From positions 186,001 through 250,000 of the forward strand of contig JAIVFI010000026.1 in the NCBI GenBank assembly GCA_025558095.1: a stretch of DNA of 64,000 nucleotides. The letters run 5' to 3'. The position numbers and the translations under genes were made by a program. Positions within the stretch are counted from its first letter, which is position 1. The number at the start of each line of letters is the position of its first letter. Origin of the DNA: Hyaloraphidium curvatum. Its lineage: Eukaryota; Monoblepharomycota; Hyaloraphidiomycetes; Hyaloraphidiales; Hyaloraphidiaceae. Shown in pieces: positions 10,720 through 20,425 of this stretch. The notes beneath the pieces are model-generated. The model saw only the letters and a list, made by a program, of their open reading frames with translations. It was not told the DNA's origin and searched no databases.

Positions 10720-11371
10720 CCGGTGAAAACCTGGTTGTAGCCCCTCGCGAAATTCTTCCTTATATCAACCCCATGAGCGCGCGAGGCCGATTTCGTTATG
10801 CCTGTTTCGATCTGGCCGTGCCGAAGCCTGGGCACGAAGACGTATCGTCCAGAGGTTGGAGCGTCGCCGGAAGTCAGTTTGATTGACATTAGAACATGCG
10901 AACACGCTGAATCCGAAGAGAACGTCCTCTCCTGATTGCCGATTCCGGGGCAAAGGGCCGATCGCGGGAGCTGTGGCTGTGGCGGGCGGTGCCGTCGAGT
11001 TCCTCGCCACGAGGCCCTCGGCCAAAATACCAACGGAATCGAGGTGCACATCAATTCATGAGTTGCCGTTTGGTGCCATCGGCGACGATTCCGAGTTTTC
11101 CCCTCAGCACGGACGTTTGAAGATAGGCTTTCCTCGATTGACTGACTGACAGATTTTGATTGACTGACTTTCCTGGACCTGAAGTCGGTGCATCCTTCGC
11201 CGCGATCTATGCATGGATGGAGTGAAATGTCACAGCGAAATCATAAATGGATGCGCTGGAAGCGTATCGAAGGGCACTTGGTCTCCGGTAGCAACCTCGT
11301 CCCGCTTGCGGCCCAGCCAGGACTTTTCAGGCTGTCGGCCGCGCTCGAGGGGTGCCGACCGTCAGCACACG
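10720..11371. other. Intergenic region upstream of the oxygenase and of paralog B
   Basis: No convincing coding sequence. The part near 11130-11280 shares short ordered blocks with the region upstream of paralog A (TGACTGACTGAC tracts, GCATGGAT, CACAGCGA). The rest shows nothing I can name. Confidence 0.4.
11154..11169 (+). promoter_or_regulatory. 16-bp element shared by the two P-domain gene promoters (copy B)
   Basis: TTTTGATTGACTGACT, about 200 bases before the start of paralog B, identical to the copy before paralog A. Here a second TGACTGACTGAC tract lies just upstream (11139-11150). Confidence 0.4.
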
Positions 11372-14300
11372 ATGCGAGCCTCACCGACATCGCCGGAACA
11401 AGATCGCGGCGCTGAATGGGCCCGTGGGGGATCCTTCGGCAAGGGAGGCGGCAGGAAGACGGGTGGCGGGGGCTGGCGCAGGCTCTTCGGGGCAACCGGG
11501 GTCGCCGCCGCCGTGCTCGTCCTCCTCATCATTGCCTCGGGGCCCGCCGATGCCGTGCAGTGGGTCGCCGGGCCGGCATGCGGGTGAGTCCTCGGCAGGA
11601 CGGGCCTGCGGGAGCTGACGCCGCCGCCGCGCCACAGCGCAACGCCCTCCGGCTGCTGCTGCCCCCCCCTCCGCCGCACGCGAACCGTCACCGTCACGCA
11701 CACCGCTGGCGCCGGCCTTGTTGCCCGCGATGCGGACCGTGCGGATATTGCCCGCGGCGCCGTCCGCCGCGACGAGTGCCCCCGATGCCCGCCGTCGGCC
11801 ACTATTCTCGCCGCCGCTCCGCCGGGGGAAGACGCGGCCGCCTGCTGCCCGCTGCTGCCTGCGGAAACCGTCACGGAAACGCGTACAATCGTGGCCACGA
11901 CGCGTGTCCGCCTCGCTGCCAATAATGTGGGTGGTATACCAGCAGAGAGGCCCCGACAGACTTCTCACCCCATTCAACCAACTGCAGGTTGCGCCGACGG
12001 TGACCGTGGTCCGCACCGTGACGGCCACGGTGACGGCCCCATGCCCCGCGTTCGACCCGATCGTGGCCTGCCCGTGCCTGACCAGCACGCGGTCGGCCAC
12101 GGCAACGACGACTTCCAGCACAAAGTGGACAACGAGCTCCTCGCGGAGCCGGACGCAGAGCGCGACCTCGAAGACGACGAGCCCAACGCGGACCGCCACG
12201 CCGGCGACCTCGACGAGGAGCAACACCAACAGCTTGACCAAAACCGGCACGCGCACATCGTCCTCCGTGGGTTATCCGGCGGTCGCGTGTGCAGTTTCCC
12301 GACTGACGCGGACCAGATTTCTGCGACCACGGCTCGGGTCGGCACCTACTGCGCGACCCCCAACGCTCTCATCCCCGAACTCGGGACGGTGTCAAGCGAC
12401 ATAGTCGTCCCGTCCGGCATCGGCCTGGTCTCGGACGTCGACGTGCAGGTTTTCTGGAACCATACCTACCCGAGCGATGTGTCGGGATCTCTGACGAGGG
12501 TCGCGGACGGCCGAAACGTCAGCCTCTTCAGCTACCTTTCCAACTGCGGCGTTTTCCACTCGTACTCCACGCGCTTCGACGACTCCGCCCCGGAGCCCTT
12601 CACCTGCGAGCATGCCGGGGCAGCGCAGCCCGTCGAGCCCCTTTCGTCGTTCCGTGGGCTCGCGGCCAGCGGGACATGGCGGCTGACGCTGATCGACTCT
12701 GCGTCACGGGATGAGGGCACGCTGGCGTCGTGGTGCATCTTCTTCGGGCTCGCGTCTGCGTCGACCTCGGCGACCCGCTCCACGCCAACGGCACCGGCAG
12801 GGAGCAAAACCAACAGCGCAACCAAGACGAGCTCACGGACATTGTCTTCGGTGGGTTCTCCGGGGTTCGCGCCAAGCACGTTTCATCTGAACACTCCAAC
12901 AAGACTTCTGCGACGACCACCCGCCTCGGAACATTCTGCGCGACGCCCAACGTTCAAATCGATCCCTATCTTGGCACGACGACCGATATCACCGTCCCCT
13001 CCGAAATGGGTCGCATATCCGACGTCGACGTGCAGCTCTGGTGGTCGCACAACATGCCGTCGGTCGTCTACGGGAGGTTGACGAGAGTTGTAGACGGCAC
13101 AAGTGTCAACCTTCTGTACGGAACCTCGGACTGCTGGGTTTACCACTCGTATTCCACTCGGTTCGACGACTCTGCGCCCGGACCCTTCACATGCGATCCC
13201 GTCGCGACCGCGCGGCCCGCAGGCAGCCTGTCGGCGTTCCTCGGATTGCAGGCTGGCGGATCGTGGCAACTGTGGCTGGGGGGCGGCGTTGGCAATGCTT
13301 TCGGCACCCTGAATTCGTGGTGCATCTACTTCGGGATCGCCCACTCGACATCATCGCGGACCGGCACAGCCAGCCCCACGCGGACGCGGACACCGACCTC
13401 GACGCCACCGGCGAAGAGCACCTCGCGGAGCGGCACGTCAACCACCTCGACGCGGAGCATAACGAACAGCTTGCCCAAAACAAGGACGCGTCCAGCCTCT
13501 TTAGTGGGTCCTCTTCGGTCGTTTGGTCGCATTTGTCGGCTGACCCTGGAGAAGACTTCTGCAACCACCACTCGTCTCGGCACCTACTGCGCAACCCCTA
13601 ACGCCCTCATTCCCGACCCGGGCAACATGACGAGCGACATTGCCGTCCCACCCGGGGTCGGCCTAATCTCGGACGTCGACGTGCAGTTATCCTGGAATCA
13701 CATCTTTCCCTACGATGTTACCGGGTCTCTCACAAGGGTGGCGGACGGCCGGAACATCAGCCTCTTCCGCAACCCCACAAACTGCTTCTATGGGGATCAC
13801 TCGTATTCCACTCGGTTCGACGACTCCGCCCCCGGGCCCTTCACATGCGAGTCCGTTGGGGCTGTGGCGGCACGGCCCGAGGAGGCCTTGGCGGCCTTCC
13901 GCGGGCTGCCGGCCGGTGGGACGTGGCGGCTGTCCCTCAGGGACTTGTGGGCCGTCTATCAGGGCACGTTCTCGTCGTGGTGCCTCTACTTTGAGCTTGT
14001 TTCGGGGACCACGTCGCGGACCGGCAGCACGAGTTCCACGCAGACGCGGACGTCGACAGCAACCGCGAAGGTAACCAGCTCAAGAACGCGCACCAAGTCC
14101 GCAACGCGCACGGTAAGACACCGTCCGGCGCAATGCGATCCCAGCTGACGGGGCCACCACCAGACGACTGCCACACCCCAGCCGCCATTCTCTATCATCC
14201 GCCGCTTCAACAGCACCGCGTGGGATCCCTCCGCGATGACTCTCGGCGATGATGGCATGATCTACGGCACCCTCTCCCAAGTCGGGGTCGATCCCTCAAC

Positions 14301-15351
14301 TCCCTCGGGCCTCATCTTCCGGATGGGTCCATCTGGCGGCTCCTACGAGCACCTGGCCCAGTTCAACAGGTTTTTGGAGGGTCATTTGAGTCTGCGCTGG
14401 TCCAAGGCGGGACTGGTGAACGCCGGTAATGGGGTCTTCTTTGGACGCACCCTCTTTCGCTACACCACCTACCCAGATATGGGGGGGAATCTGTACCGCT
14501 TTAGCGCCGCGGACCGTTCGATAGGACCCGTTCAGTGGTTGCCCGGCTTCGATGGGACCTACCCGCCGCTGGTGTACGCCAGGAGCGGGGACTTGTTCGG
14601 AGTCTCGGCTGGCTATTCCTCCGGCCAGCAGGGTTTCGTGTTCCGTTGCTCGGAAGCTGGCACTTTCTCCAACCTCGGCTTCTCGTTGAACTCTGAAGCT
14701 TTGTCTCCAGGCAATCCGATCTGGATCGTGCAGGGATGCCCTGGGGACGATAACCTCTATGGGCTCACGGAAAGCGACTACAACACGCTTCTATTCCGTC
14801 TGACACAAAGCGGGGAGTTTTCTGTGCTGTACAGCTTCTATGACGATGACTCCAGCTTTTGGCCGTCCATTGAGAGCGGCATCGTACCTGGGCCAGACTG
14901 CGCCCTCTATGGTACCGCCATGATGCAGGAGCGGGTCGAACCCTACACCGGTAAACTGGTTGTCTGGAAGTACGATATCGGCTCGAATCAAGTGTCAGTC
15001 GTGGCGACCATCACGGACTACGAATCATCGGCCGGCGTGGAGGCGCAGCTCACCGTGGGCTGGGATGGTGCACTGTACGGGGTTTCTTACGCTGGCGGGG
15101 CGCACGATGGGGGTTATCTGTTCCGCGTCACGACGGCCGGGAGCTACACGACGCTTCACAACTTCCGGGCCGAGGAAGCGTGGGAGCCCAGGGTCGCCCT
15201 CATGCAAGGACCCAACGGCGTGCTGTACGGGGCGGCTGCCCGCTACATGGCGGACGTCAGCTACAACAACGGGACGGTATTGCGGCAGGAGGTCGAGTGG
15301 GGCGCCATCTTCAGCTACAACCTTTCGTTGGCCGGGTATTTGCCTTCGTAA
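11372..15351 (+). CDS. Membrane-anchored triple P-domain / GloVer-repeat surface protein, paralog B
   Basis: Seven exons (introns about 11584-11637, 11927-11987, 12267-12316, 12851-12903, 13504-13554, 14113-14163) give 1,219 codons with the same layout and the same intron positions as paralog A. A hydrophobic anchor lies at residues 40-57 after LFGATG; a stalk with GCCCPP, CPRCPP and repeated TVTxT motifs follows. P domains lie at about 261-400, 439-580 and 639-780 (SDVDVQVFWNHTYPSD, HSYSTRFDDSAP, WCIFF/WCIYF), each in its own exon with a Ser/Thr-rich linker. GloVer-type repeats fill about 830-1219 (MIYGTLSQVG, FFGRTL, ALYGVSYAGGAHDGG, FRVTTAGSYTTLHNF). The middle P domain differs most (DVQLWWSHNMPS). 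Secreted or plasma-membrane protein with a large glycosylated ectodomain is the likely form. Partner or ligand unknown. Confidence 0.82.
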
Positions 15352-16333
15352 GGAAATGATGTTATGTGCTCAAATCGCTTTGGATCAGTTCTGGGTGCCG
15401 ATTTTGGATGCAGGGGACCAAGTGTGAATAGAGTGGATCGCTCTCCGAATCAGTTAAGTTGAGGCTGGCCGAAACCGCGCTGGCAGCCTTTTGGAGAGGC
15501 AGGACAACTCAAGGGGCCGCAAGGGTCCGCCAATGCAACCTCACCAGAAATGGAAGATCCCGTAGTCCGCGAACTCCGGCGGCGGCCGGGCTTCGAACAG
15601 ACCGAAACGAAACACGTAACTATTCAATCGGCGGCGCAAAGCAGGGCACCGGGGTTGTCCGCAAAGTCGACGTTGCCGAGGTTGACGGTGACCGACGACA
15701 GCGGGGAGCAGAGGAAGAAGGCCGAGATCGTTAGAATGGTCGTGGAGGAGGAACAGGTCGCCCGGCCGCCGCCTAGGTTTCCTGAAAGGTGGGTTTGCCA
15801 AGGAGGCGGGAAGTTTTCCCGGGCGGGCCGGTTCCGGCCGACGCCGACGGCCAGCTGTGCGCTTGGCACGAGGAGGATACTCGAGTCGGCCATCATCTCC
15901 GGCGCGACCGCCGCGGCGCACGCCCTTGGAGTCCATGAATCATGATACCGGGATCCAATTCGCGGGATCCGGAATCGAATCACGGCCGATTGGCCCGACG
16001 CGGGGCCTTGGCTGTGGCCGCCCCTGCGCCGCGGCTCTCGATGGGTTCTCCAGGGCTCGGCCAGAGCCATTGCATTCGATCAAGCGCACCGCTCGCACGC
16101 CCTGCTTACTTAAAGATCACTGGGTCGTAGCCTGCCGGAACAGTTTTGCGCATGCATGCGTTCTCGGTCCGTCAGCAGGATGGCCGATCGGGCGGGCTCC
16201 CTTGGGACGTGGCTGATTTGTTTGGGACGGCCAACAGCTCCAAACTCCGCCGACATCCCGAACCCAACGCCGACCAACGCCGACGCAGGTGTCGCCCGCG
16301 ACGACCGAAGCGAATATCCCCTCCTCGCCGGGC
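15352..16333. other. Intergenic region with no confident gene
   Basis: The minus strand holds an open stretch (15624-15930) with one hydrophobic segment and a shifted continuation to 15553, which could be a broken small membrane protein, but I see no family match and no start or splice sites I trust. The right end precedes the kinase pseudogene. Confidence 0.35.
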
Positions 16334-17453
16334 ATGTGGACGCGTGGGCGGGCGCACCTCCGCGGCAGGGTGAGTTGTGCCGCCTCCGTCGGCAGCTTCC
16401 CGTCCCAGGACTCCGGCGCCTCCAATGCAACCGCCGTCACATCGGACGCGCCCTCCGCGGACTTTGCAGTGCCGCCCCCGAGCGGGCGCGTCCACCGCGC
16501 CGCCTACCGCAGCCTGGGCACCGTCGGCACGGGCTCGACGGGCACCGTCGCATGGCGGTGCGGAGCGCGACGGGCGGGATGGTGGCCCTCAAGTCCACCC
16601 CGCGGCGGCGGTGCGAGGATGCCTGGGTGCTGCACCCTGCGTCCGACGTCAGGGAGGCCGAGCTCCGGCGGCGCTTCGAGGCGCTCGCGGCCCTTCGGCA
16701 TCCGAACCTGATCCGCGTCGAGGAGTTCTTCGCCACGCGGGACAAGTTCTACGTGAGGGAGGGGTGAGTGCAGACATCTTTGAAGTTGCAAAGTCGCTGA
16801 CCCGCCTCGCACGACCTCCAGGACCTCGAGGCCTTCCTGCGCAGGAACGGCCCGCTTTCCGAGGCCGACATCCGCAGCGCCCTGCAGTGCATCCTCGGCG
16901 GACTCGCATTCCTCCACAGCAGTGGCATCGCGCACAGGGACGTGAAATCGAGCAACGTGCTGCTCCGGCGCCGGGGCGATCCGTCCTCCGCGGCGCTCGC
17001 GGAGTTTGACGGCTCGTTCGTGGCCCCAAGCGGCCAGGCCGCGCCGCCCATGCGCACGCTGATCGGAACTCCGTACCTTCTGGCCCCGAAGGTCGTCGAC
17101 GGGGGGGAATACGGCCCGCAGATCGACATGTATTCGACGGGCTGCATCGCCTTCCAGCTCGCCTGCGGCCGCACCCGCTTCGAGGACTCGAGGAGCTTAT
17201 TCGGGGAGCTGTACGAGCGCATAGCACGGGGTCGGCAGAGCCTCCGCGGCGGGAGAACAATCAGCGGCCAGCTGAAAGACCTCGTCTCGCGCATGCTCGC
17301 GACCGACCGACCCCGCGGAGAGGATCGGGCGCGGCCGAGGCGCTGGAGCACCCGTTCTTCGCCAAGGCGAGTTGGAGGCTGAGCGGGGTGCCAGTGGTGT
17401 TCGACGAGAGCGCGGGTGTGCTGACTGCGGACCTGGGTGTGCTGGGTGCGTGA
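16334..17453 (+). pseudogene. Decaying protein kinase gene, DFG motif lost
   Basis: A Ser/Thr kinase can be followed in pieces. The Gly loop (SLGTVGTGSTGTV) lies in one frame and the VALK segment (TGGMVALKS) in another, so one base is missing or added near 16550. RHPNLIRVEEFFATRDKFY follows, then an intron of about 55 nt (GTGAGTG to CCTCCAG, ending 16820). The C-lobe has LHSSGIAHRDVKSSNVLL with intact HRD, but the DFG position reads EFDGSF and APE reads APK. Near 17310 a second shift is needed to reach AAEALEHPFFAKASW and the final stop. Two frameshifts plus loss of the Mg-binding Asp mean no active kinase; a pseudokinase with sequence errors is the alternative. It lies between paralog B and the MYND gene; no counterpart exists beside paralog A. 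Confidence 0.65.
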
Positions 17454-17504
17454 CGTGCTCGTGTACTAGCGAGTCCGAACACGGCAAGATTGCCTGCAGC
17501 TGCA

Positions 17505-18608
17505 TCAGGACCACTCCTTGCAAACCACTTTGTGGTCCGTCCACGCGGCCCTCTGGCATCCAACCCCGCAGTAGCGCGTCACCTTGCACCCGGAACAGCG
17601 GAGGAGCTTCTCGCCTTCTGCCCCGCATCGATCGCACGTGTCGGTGATGGCCCCGCGAATGATGAGCTTCTGTTCTTCGCGTAGTCCGGCACCATGGCGA
17701 CCCGAGTTGTCCATTCCGAGCACCAATGAGCAAATGGCGTCCACCATCCAGAGCGCGGCTTCGAGGCCGGCTACGGTCTCTTCGGTCCAACGGTTCAGCA
17801 CGGCAAGGTGGAAGCACATCGGTCGCAAGTTCCCAGCGAACAGGGGGGCCGGGCACAGCTCATCCACCTTGCCGGCAACGCGGCAGCGAGCAGCCCAGGG
17901 TTTCGGGTTCTCGATCACGCAGAGGACCAGCGCCGCCGCGGAATCCGTGCCCAACTGCGCGAGCGCCTCCGAGAGCTCCTGCTCGGAAATGCTTTCCAGG
18001 GCCTGCAATCCACCAATGTGGTCGACGACGGCGCAGCGTTCCCAGAAAGGCGGTGCGTGCAGCATTGCCAGCGCCAGGTCGTCGAGGAGCGCGGGCGTCT
18101 CTGCTACGCGGCGACGCACGGGCCGCGACAGCTTCGCGAGGCTGGAAAGAACGTAGAGCGCCATTCGCATGGGCGATCCGAATGCGTTGTTGTACTGGGT
18201 GCTGGCAGAGGGCCAGCTGGGGTTCGCGGGCTCCTTGATCCAAGGCTGCCCGGCCGACGCGTCGACCGCACCCCAGGCGGCACGTCGGCCTGCTGAGCGC
18301 AAACCGACGTGATCTGCCAAGGCACCGCGGACCGCCGGCCAGCCCCTTCGGAACACGTCGAGCGCCGCCTGGGCCGCGGCTTTGTCGGGCGCGCGGCCGC
18401 GGGGGACGCCGCCGTGTGCGGCGCGCCATTCCGCGTCGGGACGAAGCTCCGGGTCGGTCAGCAGCCGCAGCGCCTCCCACGCCGCGTTGAATGCCTGGAT
18501 AGCGCGGGTCCCCGCGGCCTCGACGGGCCGGAACGCCTCGCGCGAGTCGCCCGGGCCACAACGCCGCGGCGAGTTCCGGCCCCGCGGCACCGGCTTCTGC
18601 CAGGGCAT
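17505..18608 (-). CDS. MYND zinc-finger protein
   Basis: About 367 codons ending in a complete MYND finger: CDRCGAEGEKLLRCSGC, then RYCGVGCQRAAW, DHKVVC, the C6HC zinc ligand order. MYND fingers bind proline-rich partners or serve methyltransferases, but no SET domain is present. The preceding 310 residues are helical (EALRLLTDPELRPDAEW, MALYVLSSLAKLSRPV, LDDLALAMLHAPPFW, ALVLCVIENPKPW), a family form with two further copies in this window. The N-terminus is unclear: a better looking start at 18687 (MEADAEPG) lies in another frame and would need a one-base shift near 18560. It converges on paralog B with the kinase pseudogene between them. Confidence 0.7.
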   Translation of the reverse strand: MPWQKPVPRGRNSPRRCGPGDSREAFRPVEAAGTRAIQAFNAAWEALRLLTDPELRPDAEWRAAHGGVPRGRAPDKAAAQAALDVFRRGWPAVRGALADHVGLRSAGRRAAWGAVDASAGQPWIKEPANPSWPSASTQYNNAFGSPMRMALYVLSSLAKLSRPVRRRVAETPALLDDLALAMLHAPPFWERCAVVDHIGGLQALESISEQELSEALAQLGTDSAAALVLCVIENPKPWAARCRVAGKVDELCPAPLFAGNLRPMCFHLAVLNRWTEETVAGLEAALWMVDAICSLVLGMDNSGRHGAGLREEQKLIIRGAITDTCDRCGAEGEKLLRCSGCKVTRYCGVGCQRAAWTDHKVVCKEWS

Positions 18609-18974
18609 CGCACGCCGTCCGCACGATCGCGTCGATCATGTCCGTTTTCCATCCCGACGAAGGGGTACCGGGCTCAGCATCGGCCTCCATCGTCAATCCC
18701 GGGGCAGAGCAGAATCCCTTGCCATTGTTCATTCCGCGCGTCACTCGAGCTCCCGAACACGCACAGCTTCCTCTCACTTTAAGTCAGGCCCTCCTTTCAA
18801 TCGTTTTAAATCCTTCGCGGCCCGATGGCGTTGACATGGGACCACTTTCGGTTGGAGGACTTCGCTCTGCCAAGGGTGACGGCACGATGCGACTGCTTCA
18901 CCAACGGGCGATGCATTCGAGGGAAAAGGTGCGACAGACGGGACGGAATTCTACCTCTCTTCCTCGCAAACGCA
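18609..18974. other. Region between two MYND copies
   Basis: The left 80 bases may encode the true N-terminus of the MYND gene in a shifted frame. The rest shows no gene; it contains AT-richer sequence near 18770-18820 that could be its promoter. Confidence 0.3.
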
Positions 18975-19379
18975 TCACGTGCAAATGGCCATGTGATCCG
19001 TCCACGCTGCCCTCTGGCATTCGGCCCCGCAGTACCGCGTCACCTTGCACCCGGAACAGCGGAGCAGTTTGTCCCCCTCCCTTCCGCACCGGTCGCACCC
19101 GTCCGGGATGCTGCCCATATCCGGCGCCGCCATCTGCGCCCGCACAGCGGCGCCATTGGACCCGCTCGTCAGCGCGGGCACCAGCGAGATAGAGACCAGC
19201 CCGTGTGCGGTGTTCATGGCCGCAGCGACGGGTTCCCGGACCTCGGGGGTCCACCACGAGCAGCGCTCGACCTGCCCCGCCAGGTTGGCGACGGCGCGCG
19301 CGAGAAGCTCGCCCGGACATTCTCCCGTGCGTTGCCGGACGACGGCGCAGTGTTCCGCCCAGGGCTTGGGGTTCTCCAT
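18975..19379 (-). pseudogene. 5'-truncated MYND zinc-finger gene copy
   Basis: The frame opens abruptly at MENPKPWAEHC, matching IENPKPW inside the full MYND gene next door, so the first ~200 residues are missing. The rest is intact: CSWWTPEV, ALTSGSNGAAVRAQM and a complete finger (CDRCGREGDKLLRCSGC, RYCGAECQRAAW, HMAIC). It could be expressed as a 134-residue single-finger protein, since the ATG and stop are fine and there is no internal damage, but the loss of the conserved front suggests a fragment. No matching N-terminal sequence was found upstream. Confidence 0.6.
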
Positions 19380-19622
19380 GGAGTAGGTCGGTGGACCCGA
19401 GGCGGTAGGCTTCTACCCGCGCTACTGATGTCGGCGGGAGGGCACGTGAGCCTTGACGGCCGAAGGCACGGCTGCGTCAGAGCGGTGGGAAGGCTTCAAG
19501 CTGGAGGTCGAGGACCAATGTGGATGTGTTGTAGGTCACAGCCGTTGTGGCTTGGTCTTCAAGATTGATACACCCTGCGATCAATTATGCAACATGTGCC
19601 GTGTCCAATCCTAATCCAAATC

Positions 19623-20234
19623 CTAGTAAGGTGTCGGCACCGCTGCCCTCTGGATCTTGAGCGCCGTCGCGTACCACTCCAGCTCGTCGAAGAAGCGTCC
19701 CACCCGCTTCACGTAGTCCTCCGAGCTGGGCTTGCCCGCCTCGTCGAACGCGCTCCCGATGTGGGGCACGGGGAACTCGGACGGGATCGACACCGTGCCG
19801 AGCTCGCCGAGCATGGCGCGCAGCTGCACCCCGGCACGCACGCCGCCGAACCCGCCGGCCGAGTACGAGGCGATGGCCGAGGGCCGCCAGAACCACTCCT
19901 CGAGGAAGTGGTCGAGCAGGTTGGAGAGGGCCGGGGGGATCGAGTGGTTGTACTCGCCCGAAACCACGACGAAAGCATCCGCCCCGCGGATCAGGCCGGC
20001 GAGCCTTTCGAGATTCGCGGGCTTGGCGTCGGCGGGGTACTCCTTGTACATGCGGTCGAGCAGCGGGAGCTTCTCTTCCAGAGGGTCGACGAGCGTGGCG
20101 CGGTGGCCGCGGGCTTGCAGCTGCGCGACGAGGAAGCGCGCGAGGCGGATCCCCGCGCGGTCGCTGCGCACGGAGCCGTAGATGACGAGCACGTCCAGTG
20201 CGGTACGCAGAGTGGGCGGCATTGCAGACGGCAT
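19623..20234 (-). CDS. NADPH-dependent FMN reductase (flavodoxin-like)
   Basis: 203 codons in one exon. The start has VLVIYGSVRSDRAGIRLARF, the FMN-phosphate loop of the NADPH-dependent FMN reductase family, followed by PLLDRMYKEYP and ADAFVVVSGEYNHSIPPALSN, the second flavin-contact loop typical of these enzymes (GEYNHS). SYSAGGFGGVRAGVQLRAML is the third conserved block. It transfers electrons from NADPH to flavin or quinones in the cytosol. Length matches the family. The open frame extends further upstream but the ATG used is the first with coding character after it. Confidence 0.85.
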   Translation of the reverse strand: MPSAMPPTLRTALDVLVIYGSVRSDRAGIRLARFLVAQLQARGHRATLVDPLEEKLPLLDRMYKEYPADAKPANLERLAGLIRGADAFVVVSGEYNHSIPPALSNLLDHFLEEWFWRPSAIASYSAGGFGGVRAGVQLRAMLGELGTVSIPSEFPVPHIGSAFDEAGKPSSEDYVKRVGRFFDELEWYATALKIQRAAVPTPY

Positions 20235-20425
20235 GGTAGGGGGATGACGGCAGCGCACGGATCGGGGGAAGCGCACGCGTATTATGAACTGCGTCGGCGC
20301 GGAAAGGGCGGACAGATTTCTAGTCTTTCCGCGGTTCACCCGCGTCCAGTCAGCATCGTACAAGATTGCACAGCATCATCCATACACAGCATCATGATGG
20401 ATGGATCGACCAACGACAAAGCCAG

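Noticed and set aside
15541-16070. Minus-strand membrane-like ORFs
   Set aside because: One hydrophobic stretch and a frame break, no family match and no credible start or splice sites; left as an uncertain region.
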